The notes below the pieces were generated by a model. That model worked only from the letters and a program-made list of their open reading frames with translations, was not told where the DNA came from and searched no databases. Position numbers and translations under genes: made by a program. This document shows positions 22,680 through 30,147 of a stretch of 54,693 nucleotides of DNA, in pieces; positions within the stretch are counted from its first letter, which is position 1; each line of letters starts with the position of its first letter. This DNA comes from Dokdonella_A sp014338185 (GTDB lineage Bacteria; Pseudomonadota; Gammaproteobacteria; Xanthomonadales; Rhodanobacteraceae), in the NCBI GenBank assembly GCA_030263295.1, contig SZOS01000017.1, positions 1-54,693 of the forward strand, read 5' to 3'.

Positions 22680-22706
22680 ATTAGGTGGCAAGTATCGGGC
22701 TGTCAA
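22678..22706 (-). promoter_or_regulatory. candidate mra promoter driving the dcw cluster
   Basis: A perfect -35, TTGACA, lies at 22706-22701 on the minus strand. The -10 is either CCTAAT (22685-22680, 15-bp spacer) or TAATGT (22683-22678, 17-bp spacer). Transcription would start near 22672, so the MraZ boxes cover the start point and the short leader, as expected for repression. Confidence 0.6.
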
Positions 22707-23210
22707 GGAAAATTCGGTTCGGACCGGCGCAACGCAGGTAAGCGTTTGTGACACCGCACCGGGACCTACTTCAGGTCATCTGGAGATGTGCGCCGCAACG
22801 TGTTGAAACAGTTGGCGGCATGGTTGTTGCTTGCTTCCCGGCCGAGCGTGCGGTGACCCCGGCACCGCATCGGGCGGACCGTTGCTACCGTCCAGGCCCA
22901 CGCGCAGCCCACACCCGCGATGTCGCGCACAGGGATCGCGGCTCGCGGTGATCTTGACCTGGGTTCACGCACCGACCACCGCGACTGTCACCCACCAGCG
23001 CATTGACCGTGGTGACACTGGGGAATTGGTGACGAGACCGGTGCGAAACCCCATCCGCACCTGCGCCCACCGATGTGCGCGTCGTGGTCGTCCGTAGGCA
23101 CCGATCGTGACGATCGCTGATCCCATCGCGTGCGCCAGCGCACGGACACATCCACTCCATACGTGCGAGTATGGACGACCCGTCACCACGATGGCCACGA
23201 GCCAGCGACG
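22707..23210. other. intergenic region between the mra promoter and the pectate-lyase gene
   Basis: No convincing gene is seen in these 504 bp. Small frames on either strand are arginine/threonine-rich and have no family features. The region contains an imperfect inverted repeat (TGTCACC near 22987 with GGTGACA near 23011), the short symmetric element CGATCG-TGA-CGATCG (23102-23116), and the TCCATAC palindrome described separately. It marks the boundary between the core dcw cluster and the accessory island. Confidence 0.6.
23156..23175. promoter_or_regulatory. 20-bp palindrome upstream of the pectate-lyase gene
   Basis: TCCATAC and GTATGGA arms (7 bp each) are separated by GTGCGA, about 35 bp upstream of the start codon. 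Size and place fit an operator for a dimeric repressor, or a hairpin in the leader. No cognate regulator gene is adjacent. Confidence 0.4.
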
Positions 23211-25007
23211 ATGCACACACCGACCGCGTACACCGCCTGCAAGTCATCCGCGCAGCACCCGCGAGCGCAGTGCGCGACCGCGACACGGAGCTACAGGCGT
23301 ACCTGTACGGTCTGGCTCGCATGGACACTGATGGCGCTGCACGTATCGTTGCCGCCCGCGCTGGCGCAGTCGCTGGAACACTACCGCCTCGCGGTGCAAG
23401 GCAGCGGTCAGGTCGAGGTCTACATCAACGGCCACTACATCGGTCGCAGTGCCGAAGCCAGTCGCCTCGAACTGTATGCGCGCCACCTGCAGGCGGGCGA
23501 GAACGTCATCGCCCTGCGTGCCAGCAAGGGTGGCAATGCCGCGCCGTTCGTGATGGCCGAACTGGGCGGCGACATCGGCCGCCTCGGCACCTCCCCACTG
23601 TGGCGCGTGCAATCGATGCCAGCGGACCTGGGCTGGACGCTGCCGGGGTTCGACGCCAGCAGTTGGCCGCAGGCCAGCGTGGTCACCGCGGCCCCGCCCG
23701 CAGGCTTCCCCACGGGCGGACCGGCCCTTGGGGTATGGTCCGCCACGGCGGCCGATTCCACCATCGCCTTGCGCGCGCACGTCTGGATGCCGACGGGCTC
23801 GGCACGCCTGCCACAGGGCTTTGCCCGCAACACCACGGGGGGCGCCGGCGGCGAAGTCGTGACCGTCGACACGCGGGAGGCCCTGGCCGCGGCACTGTGC
23901 TCAAGCATGCAGGGCAACGCCTGCACCGACGACACGCCCCGAATCATCCGGCTTGCCGGGACCATCGACTTCACCGGCAGCGAGGGCAGTGCCACGCGGC
24001 CAGGCTGCAACTACTCGAGCTGCCCCGCGCCGCTGGCCAACGAGCGCCTGGTGCTGCTCAACCCACAGGACACGCATTGCGATGGCAAGCCCGTGTTCGA
24101 CATCACCTACGACGCCGCCGGCAACAATCCGCTGCGGGTCGGCTCGAACAAGACCCTGGTCGGTGTCGGCAACGATGCGGTCCTGCGTGGCAAGGGACTG
24201 CGCATCAGCAACGGCGCCGACAACGTGATCATCCGCAACATCACCATCGAGCACATCAACAACGGCATCATCTTCGTGGGCGACGCCATCAGCATCAACG
24301 ATGCCACCCGCGTCTGGATCGACCACAACCGCTTCAACCGGATCGGACGACAGTTCATCGTCACCGGCTATGGCGCTGCCACGGATGTCACGATCTCATG
24401 GAACGATTTCGACGGCCGCAACGAGGTCTCGCATTACTGCGACGGACGCCACTACTGGAATCTGCTGCTGCTGGGCAATGGCGATGAAATCGGCCTGTAC
24501 AACAACTGGATCCGCCATTTCTCCGGACGGGCACCCCACGCGGGCGCGGGTGGCGACCACATGTCGCTGCTGCATGTTGCCGGCAACCTGTTCGAGGACG
24601 GCTACTGGCATGCGCTGGACATCGGCCAGCCGGTGCGCGCCCTGGTGGAAGGCAACACCTTCCACACGGTGAGCGTGCCTATTCTCGATGGCGGCGATCC
24701 CGGCTTCGTCTGGGCCGACAAGCAGCCGCCGACCGCAGGCCACCAGGCCCTGTGCGGGCAGTGGCTGAGTCGCCCTTGCGCAGGCAATCCGCTGGTCGAG
24801 CAGCCGCAGGGATGGGATGACAACTTCCGCAGCGACCTCATCGTGTTGGCCGACTTCTCCAGCCACAGCGACACGCTCGACCGGCCCGGTCCGGAGCCGG
24901 CGCAGGCCGCAGCGCTGATGGTGCCCTTCCTGGCCGGGCCAGGGCACCTCGGCAACGGCCAGATCGTGCTCCACGATGTGGTGTTCAACAACGGCTTCGA
25001 ACCCTGA
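23211..25007 (+). CDS. secreted pectate lyase-like protein (PL1 beta-helix) with N-terminal jelly-roll module
   Basis: 598 residues. A Sec signal peptide with an unusually long N-region ends near PALA-QS (52/53). Residues about 55-190 resemble a galactose-binding-like jelly roll (VEVYINGHYIGRS; FDASSWPQA). Residues about 215-560 are a right-handed parallel beta-helix with polysaccharide lyase 1 features: VWIDHNRFNRI (369-379), TISWNDFDGRNE (394-405), the putative catalytic arginine R440 in SGRAPHAG and the following N-L-F-E strand. The lysine that normally follows SWNxF in calcium-dependent PL1 enzymes appears replaced (HYWNLLLLGN) and PxxR after the catalytic arginine is missing, so activity or specificity may differ. 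It ends VVFNNGFEP, a motif shared with two other secreted proteins here. The start is ATG 23211; ATG 23130 is less likely as it lengthens the N-region further. It opens the accessory island. Confidence 0.8.
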   Translation: MHTPTAYTACKSSAQHPRAQCATATRSYRRTCTVWLAWTLMALHVSLPPALAQSLEHYRLAVQGSGQVEVYINGHYIGRSAEASRLELYARHLQAGENVIALRASKGGNAAPFVMAELGGDIGRLGTSPLWRVQSMPADLGWTLPGFDASSWPQASVVTAAPPAGFPTGGPALGVWSATAADSTIALRAHVWMPTGSARLPQGFARNTTGGAGGEVVTVDTREALAAALCSSMQGNACTDDTPRIIRLAGTIDFTGSEGSATRPGCNYSSCPAPLANERLVLLNPQDTHCDGKPVFDITYDAAGNNPLRVGSNKTLVGVGNDAVLRGKGLRISNGADNVIIRNITIEHINNGIIFVGDAISINDATRVWIDHNRFNRIGRQFIVTGYGAATDVTISWNDFDGRNEVSHYCDGRHYWNLLLLGNGDEIGLYNNWIRHFSGRAPHAGAGGDHMSLLHVAGNLFEDGYWHALDIGQPVRALVEGNTFHTVSVPILDGGDPGFVWADKQPPTAGHQALCGQWLSRPCAGNPLVEQPQGWDDNFRSDLIVLADFSSHSDTLDRPGPEPAQAAALMVPFLAGPGHLGNGQIVLHDVVFNNGFEP

Positions 25008-25073
25008 AGCACGCGCAGCAACCGGAATTCGCCACCCACCCCAACCGCACCGCGCGCGGCAACGGACCTAATA

Positions 25074-25192
25074 GGGGTCAGGTTCGTCTTTCGAGTGATG
25101 TGAGCGACTGGCGAGCCGGGCGACCGCGAGGTCTGACGCAGCGAACCGGAAGCGACGCCGGTGCAAGCCGGCTCGGAACATGAACCTGACCC
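25074..25192. repeat. 119-bp dispersed repeat, copy 1, with inverted termini
   Basis: It begins GGGGTCAGGTTC and ends GAACCTGACCC, so the termini are inverted. The interior shares GACTGGCGAGC, CGAGGTCTGACGCAGCGAAC and AAGCCGGCTCG with copy 2 at 27467-27584 in the same orientation (roughly 80% identity by eye). Ends like these are common in REP/MITE-type elements mobilised by tyrosine transposases; no transposase of that type is in the window. Confidence 0.75.
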
Positions 25193-25201
25193 GTTTCCGC
25201 G

Positions 25202-25347
25202 TGACCCGTTTCCGCGCGCGCCTGCAGCACACGTTGATCGTCACGGGCACGACGCCGACCAGGGATGACGAAGCGCAGCGCGCTGCAGCGATGCTCGTGG
25301 TGGTACCAGTGCACGAAACGGACAGCCCACTGGCGTGCTTCGCGGTC
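25202..25347 (-). pseudogene. remnant of IS3-family transposase OrfB (C-terminal end)
   Basis: Reading the minus strand from 25347 gives DREARQWAVRFVHWYHHEHR and then CSALRFVIPGRRRARDDQRV with LQARAETG, the characteristic end of the rve integrase domain of IS3-group OrfB (family pattern: FVxWYNHEHRHSxxxFVTPxxRH). Only about 48 residues survive, with no start codon and no upstream catalytic DDE residues. A 15-bp tandem duplication (TGACCCGTTTCCGCG twice, 25187-25216) sits at its end, and the fragment abuts repeat copy 1. It is a dead fragment showing past insertion activity. Confidence 0.75.
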
Positions 25348-25372
25348 GGAATCTGACCTGAAGTCAGATTCC
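25348..25372. repeat. REP-like palindrome
   Basis: GGAATCTGAC and GTCAGATTCC are perfect inverted 10-bp arms around CTGAA. It lies between the IS3 remnant and the 3' end of the beta-helix gene. GGTCAGATTCC-type hairpins are typical REP sequences in this group. It might also act as a transcript end for the minus-strand gene, but it has no T-run. Confidence 0.6.
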
Positions 25373-25398
25373 GCCGTTCGCTCGTCGATGATGCGCCC

Positions 25399-27324
25399 TC
25401 AGGGCGCGTCGTCGAACCCATTGGCAAAAATCACATCGACATACTCCACTGCGCCGATGTCGCAGTGCGCGCCCTGTGGGCGCGCAAGACCGCGTTGGTC
25501 GACGGCCGGACACGACGCATCGTCGCCTGCATCAATAGCAGCAGAGGCGGGCAACAGGGCCTGCGTGCGCGTGAAACCACCGTTGTCGGCCAACTCGGCC
25601 AAGCCGATCGTGTAACCCGGCCCGATGCGGTTGCCATCCACGCCGTCGCTCAAGCCACAGCTGTCGTCGTCGATCAGGTTATGCGCTGAACCAGAACCTA
25701 CGGCCGCATTGCAATTGCCATCGACGCCAGCCTGCGAATTGGCCACCAGCACGTTGTCGAGTTCGACGCCATCACCCAGTAGGTAAATCGCACCGCCGAT
25801 GAAGGTGGCCGCGTTGTTGTCGAACGTGACGTTGGTCAGAGTCTGGCTTCCGCCTTGATGGTATATGCCGCCGCCGAATTTTGCTGCGGTATTGCCGTTG
25901 AAAGTGACATTCGTATGGGTCACGGTTCCGTTGTTGACAAAAATCGCGCCGCCATAGCCGGCGGAAGAATTGCCGCTGAACGTTGCACCAAAGAATGTGG
26001 CGGTCGCGTAAAAATTGTAGAAAGCGCCACCCCCTTCGAACGTATTGGTCGAACTCGAAGTGTTGTCATCGAACCCGACATCCGTGAGGGTCGTATTGGC
26101 ATAGTAGTTGTAGAAGGCGCCGCCCTGTACCGCCAAATTCCTCGCAAAAACAACACGCGTGAGTTGCCCCACAGTGTCATTGGCAGCGAACACGGCGCCG
26201 CCACGCTGTATCGAGGAGTTGTCTTCAAAGGCACAATCGGCAAGCGTCAGCATCGCATTTGAGCTGAAATTGGCGATGGCCCCACCGTCGTACTGTGTCG
26301 CCTTGTTGTTGCGGAACGTGCCGTTGTCGACGGAAAGCGCTCCCCCTCCAGAGGTATATATCGCGCCACCGACAGTCGCCTGATTGCCATCGAACACCAC
26401 ATCGGAAAGCGTTGCGCCGGTGCTGAAGTTGGTCATCGCGCCGCCGTAATAGGTCGTCGCCGAATTGGCATTGAATACGACATGGGCAATCTCGATCGTG
26501 CTGCCCGTACTGTAGATCGCACCCGCGTAGTACTCACCGGTGTTCTGCGTGAACGTTGCTCCAGACATCGTCAGGTGCGTAGTACTGCCGTTGTAAATGC
26601 CGCCGCCGAAGATAGCGGTGTTGTGCGTGAAGTCGGTATCGGTGAGCGCTGGGTTGCCGCCTTCGTTATACATGCCGCCACCCTGGGACGCCGCATTGCC
26701 TTCGAAGGCGACATCCGTCAGCACCGGGCTGCCCTGGTAATTGAACACACCACCCCCTTGGTTGTCGGAAGAATTGGCGGCGAATTTCATGTGACTCAGC
26801 GTCGGACTGCCGCGAAAATTGTACATTCCGCCACCATTGCCATAAACGCTGGAGCCGTTGGCATTGCCGCCACTCACCGTGAAACCGTCCAGGATCGCCG
26901 AGTTGTCCACCGTCTCGCCGCTGTAGATGACGGTATAAGTATTGTCGCCTGCATCCTCCGCCACACCGATGTCGCCACTGAGGATCGTTTCGTGGGCGAC
27001 TGGATCGCGCTCCGTGCGTGTGGACTCCGTGCCGGCGAACCCGCCGTAGATCGCCACCCCGCTCTTGAGCATGAACCGTTTGCTGCGATCGGTTCCGCCA
27101 GTCGGGCGGTATGTGCCCTGCACGACCCAAATCTGCGTGCACGTGCTGTTGCCCAACGCCGTTTGCAGATCGGCATAGGCATCCGCCCAGGACGTGCCGT
27201 TGTTCTCGCCACTGGCACCAGCATTGACGAAACAGGTTGCAGCTGAAGCAATGTGCGCCTGCGCCATAGCTCCCAGGAACCAGACCGACAGTATTGCGAA
27301 TAGCCGATGTCGCGACCAATCCAT
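25399..27324 (-). CDS. secreted right-handed beta-helix repeat protein (Pmp-like, choice-of-anchor Q type)
   Basis: 641 residues. A signal peptide (about 1-29, ending ASA-AT) is followed by about 14 copies of a 24-28-residue repeat with the core GG[GA]xYN and FxxNxA, forming a long parallel beta-helix like chlamydial polymorphic outer membrane proteins and pectin-lyase folds. The C-terminal region contains AAIDAGDDASCPAVDQRGLA and then CDIGAVEY, the signature of the choice-of-anchor Q domain, and the protein ends YVDVIFANGFDDAP. No catalytic residues are recognised; an adhesin or surface-exposed binding role is likely but inferred. There is no autotransporter barrel. The start is ATG 27324, preceded by GGGAGA; the longer frame to 27540 reads through repeat copy 2. 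Base composition is visibly more AT-rich than its neighbours, which, with flanking repeats, suggests horizontal acquisition. Confidence 0.85.
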   Translation of the reverse strand: MDWSRHRLFAILSVWFLGAMAQAHIASAATCFVNAGASGENNGTSWADAYADLQTALGNSTCTQIWVVQGTYRPTGGTDRSKRFMLKSGVAIYGGFAGTESTRTERDPVAHETILSGDIGVAEDAGDNTYTVIYSGETVDNSAILDGFTVSGGNANGSSVYGNGGGMYNFRGSPTLSHMKFAANSSDNQGGGVFNYQGSPVLTDVAFEGNAASQGGGMYNEGGNPALTDTDFTHNTAIFGGGIYNGSTTHLTMSGATFTQNTGEYYAGAIYSTGSTIEIAHVVFNANSATTYYGGAMTNFSTGATLSDVVFDGNQATVGGAIYTSGGGALSVDNGTFRNNKATQYDGGAIANFSSNAMLTLADCAFEDNSSIQRGGAVFAANDTVGQLTRVVFARNLAVQGGAFYNYYANTTLTDVGFDDNTSSSTNTFEGGGAFYNFYATATFFGATFSGNSSAGYGGAIFVNNGTVTHTNVTFNGNTAAKFGGGIYHQGGSQTLTNVTFDNNAATFIGGAIYLLGDGVELDNVLVANSQAGVDGNCNAAVGSGSAHNLIDDDSCGLSDGVDGNRIGPGYTIGLAELADNGGFTRTQALLPASAAIDAGDDASCPAVDQRGLARPQGAHCDIGAVEYVDVIFANGFDDAP

Positions 27325-27466
27325 GACTCGTCTCCCGATTTGGATTTCCGCAATGCGAAAGCATAGGGATTTCAAACGGCTCGCCCGGGCAGTCTCGTGG
27401 ATAGGCGGCGACCGTGCAAGCGTCGATTCTGGCGCCGTACCGGACGGCAGCGCGTTGGACCGAATT

Positions 27467-27584
27467 GGGGTCAGGTTCCCTTTTTGCCTGGTGGGGCGAC
27501 TGGCGAGCGAGACGACCACGAGGTCTGACGCAGCGAACAAGAAGCGAAGCCGGTGTAAGCCGGCTCGCGAAACTGACCTGGCCC
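27467..27584. repeat. 118-bp dispersed repeat, copy 2
   Basis: Same orientation as copy 1 (25074-25192). The left terminus GGGGTCAGGTTC is identical; the right terminus is decayed (AACTGACCTGGCCC). The copies bracket 2.27 kb containing the IS3 remnant, the REP-like palindrome and the beta-helix gene. The rest of the gap (27325-27466 and 27585-27831) holds no gene I can support; the last part before 27832 is AT-richer and is probably the outer end of the transposon whose transposase fragment follows. Confidence 0.75.
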
Positions 27585-27831
27585 TCGGTTTTCCCGCAGG
27601 CCGATTGCCAAATATCTCTCACTCGAGGGCATCGCCCGGTGCTAGCGTCGCCTTCACGTTGACCTGCGTGGTTCGGGATCGCCCGACCATCGCATCGGCG
27701 GAAGCAAAGGGGTTTGGGAAGCACACATGGACGCAATGGATGGGGCGCGCTTTGCGTGCGCGTCGCTCCCAAGTTCCACAGTTACAACCGCAAGTGGTTG
27801 ATGGATAAGACCAGGAAATTTGAAATTGTCA

Positions 27832-28437
27832 CTACGAGATGGTGTGTTGGGTTGGTGCGAGCAATCGCATTTGAGCGAAGAGGTCGCGTTGCTCGGGGGT
27901 GATCACGCTGCTGCGTACGGCGGGTTGTTGGTTGATCGAGAGGTCGATGTGCTGAACCTGGCGCAGCAGTGCCAGTGCGCGGCTCGGCGACAACGTGCTG
28001 CCGGTTGCGCGCATGCGGCTGCGCAGGATGCGATGGAGCACGAGCGCGAGGAAGCAGATCAACGCATGCGCGCGGATGCGGTCGGGTAGACGATGGTGGA
28101 CCGGCGCGATATCGATGTCCTGCTTGAGCACGCGGAAACCGCGTTCGATGTCCGCAAGCGCCTTGTAGCGATCGATCGCGTCGGCGGCCGGCAGGTCGGT
28201 GTTGGTGACGAGCATCAGGGTGCCATCGAGCGCCTCGGCGTCGCGCAGTGCTTGCTGGTCGATGTCGAACGAGAAACGATCGGCGTGCAGATCGGCCTTG
28301 AGGATACGCGACAGGCCCTGGGCGTTGACGCATTCGGCGAAGCGCAGGTAAGCCCGGCGATCGGTCGACTTGCGACCACGCTGCGGCCGCCCGGCGTCCT
28401 CGTCGTCGAGGCGCTTGGCCGCGGGACAGGACGTTCC
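27832..28437 (-). pseudogene. 5'-truncated IS1634-type (IS4 superfamily) transposase
   Basis: About 200 C-terminal residues of a DDE transposase remain. Diagnostic stretches are RLDDEDAGRPQRGRKSTDRR, LMLVTNTDLPAADAIDRYKA and LADIERGFRVLKQDIDIAPV followed by HHRLPDRIRAHALICFLALV, where the E of IERGF is the last catalytic acid. The N-terminal half with the first two catalytic aspartates is missing. Upstream the open frame simply continues into the 3' end of rnpB up to 28521, so an apparent start there is an artefact. No intact terminal inverted repeats are visible. It is inactive. Confidence 0.85.
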
Positions 28438-28447
28438 GCAAGAAAAG

Positions 28448-28877
28448 AAAGAGTCGGCCGATAAGCCGGGTTCTGTCGTGGACAACCATTCCTCTGGGCC
28501 GCACGTCGCCGTGCGGCTCAAGCGACCAACCCGGGGACGACGCGGGCCGCGCCATGGTCCCCCTATTCGGTCTTGCTCCAGGTGGGGTTTGCCGTGCCGG
28601 TCCGTTGCCGGACTCGCGGTGCGCTCTTACCGCACCGTTTCACCCTTGCCTGATCCATCGACGCCACCGGCTGTGCCGGGCGCACCGTGGCGCGCATGCG
28701 CGCGGCGACGGTGTCCGTGCCTTGCGGCACATGGCGCCGATGGCCATCGGCGGTCTGCTCTCTGTTGCACTTTCCGTCGGCTCGCGCCGCCCAGGCGTTA
28801 CCTGGCACCTTGCCCTGTGGAGCCCGGACTTTCCTCGGCGTTCGGTTGAACGACGCGGTTGTCTGGCCGACTCCAGC
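28448..28877 (-). ncRNA. rnpB: RNase P RNA (bacterial type A)
   Basis: The catalytic RNA of RNase P, which matures tRNA 5' ends. On the minus strand the conserved P4 5' half GAGGAAAGTCCGGGCTCC, the ACAGAGAGCAGACCGCC region, and the 3' motif ACAGAACCCGGCTTATCG are all present. The closing helix is AGTCGGCC near the 5' end (about 28873-28866) pairing with GGCCGACT near the 3' end (about 28459-28452). The length, about 430 nt, is at the long end for type A. A TACACT -10 box at 28887-28882 is about 7 nt upstream of the 5' end. The 3' side runs into CTTTCTTTTCTT, an intrinsic-terminator-like pyrimidine tract, and then straight into the transposase fragment. The exact ends are approximate. Confidence 0.96.
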
Positions 28878-28939
28878 TGCAAGTGTAGCGGCAATGTCGC
28901 CGCGCGAGCGTCATCGGCGTACGCGGACCGCGCGCGCGT

Positions 28940-29212
28940 TCAGCGCCGGCGCGAGCGCCACACCAGCCAGCCGGCTTCGACGCCGGCGCCCAATGCGAGC
29001 AGCGCGGCCAGGAAATGGCCGATGCGCGACCACACCAGTGCCTGGCCCGGATCGGGGAAGCGCACGAGCGCATAGCGCGCGATGCCGATGTCGACGAGGG
29101 CGAACACCGCGATCGCCACCACGATGCCCAGCACCACCGCGGCAAGGCGCCGCGCGGGCGAGGCGACGTCGGCGTGCACCACGGCGGGCGTGTGCGGCGG
29201 GCGTTGGTTCAT
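28940..29212 (-). CDS. small two-helix membrane protein of unknown function
   Basis: 90 residues. Two hydrophobic segments (about 23-45 and 63-82) are joined by a short loop, with a basic C-terminus (WLVWRSRRR), so both ends are probably cytoplasmic. I do not recognise the family. The ATG at 29212 has a good GAGGAGG ribosome site, which supports it as a real gene; an ATG at 29257 in the same frame would overlap rsmI and is less likely. It follows rsmI by 34 nt on the same strand and precedes rnpB by about 60 bp. Confidence 0.65.
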   Translation of the reverse strand: MNQRPPHTPAVVHADVASPARRLAAVVLGIVVAIAVFALVDIGIARYALVRFPDPGQALVWSRIGHFLAALLALGAGVEAGWLVWRSRRR

Positions 29213-29246
29213 GCGCGCGGCCTCCTCGATCGCCGGCGGATCCGGC

Positions 29247-30074
29247 TCAGCCAGCATACAGCGCCTTGCGCGGCGCGCCGCTGATCGCGGCCGCAAGCCT
29301 GGCCGCGCGCGCCGGTGGCAGTTCCTCGCGCAGCAAGGCGAACACGCGCCGGCCCTCGGCCAGCAGTGCCGCCTCGTCACCGCCGTCGGCGCCGGCCACC
29401 ACCAGCACGAATTCGCCGCGCTGCTGGTCGCTGTCGGCGAGCACGCGCGCGTGGATCTGGTCGAGCGGCGCCGCGATCACGGTTTCGAAGCGCTTGGTCA
29501 GCTCGCGCGCCAGCGCGGCTTCGCGCCCGCCGCCCAGCACCGCGCAGGCATCGGCCAGCGCCTCGACGATGCGGTGGCTGGATTCGTACACGATCAGCGT
29601 GCGCGTCTCGCCGGCGAGCGCCTGCAGGCGTTCGCGCCGCGCCGCCGCGCGCGCGGGCAGGAAGCCCTCGAACACGAAGCGGTCGCTGGCGATGCCGGCC
29701 ACCGACAGCGCCGCGATCGCGGCGCACGGCCCGGGCACGGGCGAGACCTCGCAGCCGGCTTCGCGCGCCGCGCGTACGAGCCGGTAGCCGGGATCGCTCA
29801 CCAGCGGCGTGCCGGCATCGCTGATCAGCGCCACGTCCTCGCCCGCGCGCAGGCGCGCGACGATGCGCGCGGCTTGGGCCTGCTCGTTGTGCTCGTGCAG
29901 CGCCCACAGCGGCGCCTGCACGCCGCACTGCGCGAGCAGCGGCGCACTGTGGCGGGTGTCCTCGGCCGCGACCAGCGCGACCTGCGCGAGCACCTCGCGT
30001 GCACGCGGTGACAGGTCGCCGAGGTTGCCGATCGGCGTCGCCACCACCCACAACCGCCCTGCCCTCGTGTCCAT
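29247..30074 (-). CDS. rsmI: 16S rRNA (cytidine1402-2'-O)-methyltransferase
   Basis: A 275-residue tetrapyrrole-methylase-fold enzyme that 2'-O-methylates C1402, the nucleotide that RsmH N4-methylates. The motifs VVATPIGNLGDLSPRA (about 10-25), AAEDTRHSAPLL, ISDAGTPLVSDPGY and PVPGPCAAIAALSVAG are diagnostic. It is divergent from lpoA with a 73-bp gap, the same arrangement as E. coli yraL/yraM. Confidence 0.98.
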   Translation of the reverse strand: MDTRAGRLWVVATPIGNLGDLSPRAREVLAQVALVAAEDTRHSAPLLAQCGVQAPLWALHEHNEQAQAARIVARLRAGEDVALISDAGTPLVSDPGYRLVRAAREAGCEVSPVPGPCAAIAALSVAGIASDRFVFEGFLPARAAARRERLQALAGETRTLIVYESSHRIVEALADACAVLGGGREAALARELTKRFETVIAAPLDQIHARVLADSDQQRGEFVLVVAGADGGDEAALLAEGRRVFALLREELPPARAARLAAAISGAPRKALYAG

Positions 30075-30111
30075 TGCCTGCCCTCGCGGCGGGCCGGCGC
30101 CCGCGATCGGC

Positions 30112-30127
30112 TATGATCGCAGCGATC
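30112..30127 (+). promoter_or_regulatory. candidate lpoA -10 box overlapping a 13-bp palindrome
   Basis: TATGAT (30112-30117) lies 30 bp before the lpoA ATG in the 73-bp divergent gap. The palindrome GATCGC-A-GCGATC (30115-30127) overlaps it. No matching -35 is apparent. Confidence 0.35.
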
Positions 30128-30147
30128 GCAACCCGTGGGCGACTGCC

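Noticed and set aside
22885..23328. Minus-strand frame in the gap before the lyase gene
   Set aside because: Arginine/serine-rich, no ribosome site, no family similarity, overlaps the start of the lyase gene.
25068..25427. Small minus-strand frame of 119 codons after the lyase gene
   Set aside because: It reads the IS3 remnant in the wrong frame and then the dispersed repeat; not a gene.
25399..27324. Interpretation of the beta-helix protein as a classical autotransporter
   Set aside because: No C-terminal beta-barrel and no terminal aromatic residue; the end is a choice-of-anchor Q-like region with the NGFD motif.
28437..28521. Start codon at 28521 for the transposase-like frame
   Set aside because: These codons are RNase P RNA sequence; similarity to transposases begins only after about 28430.
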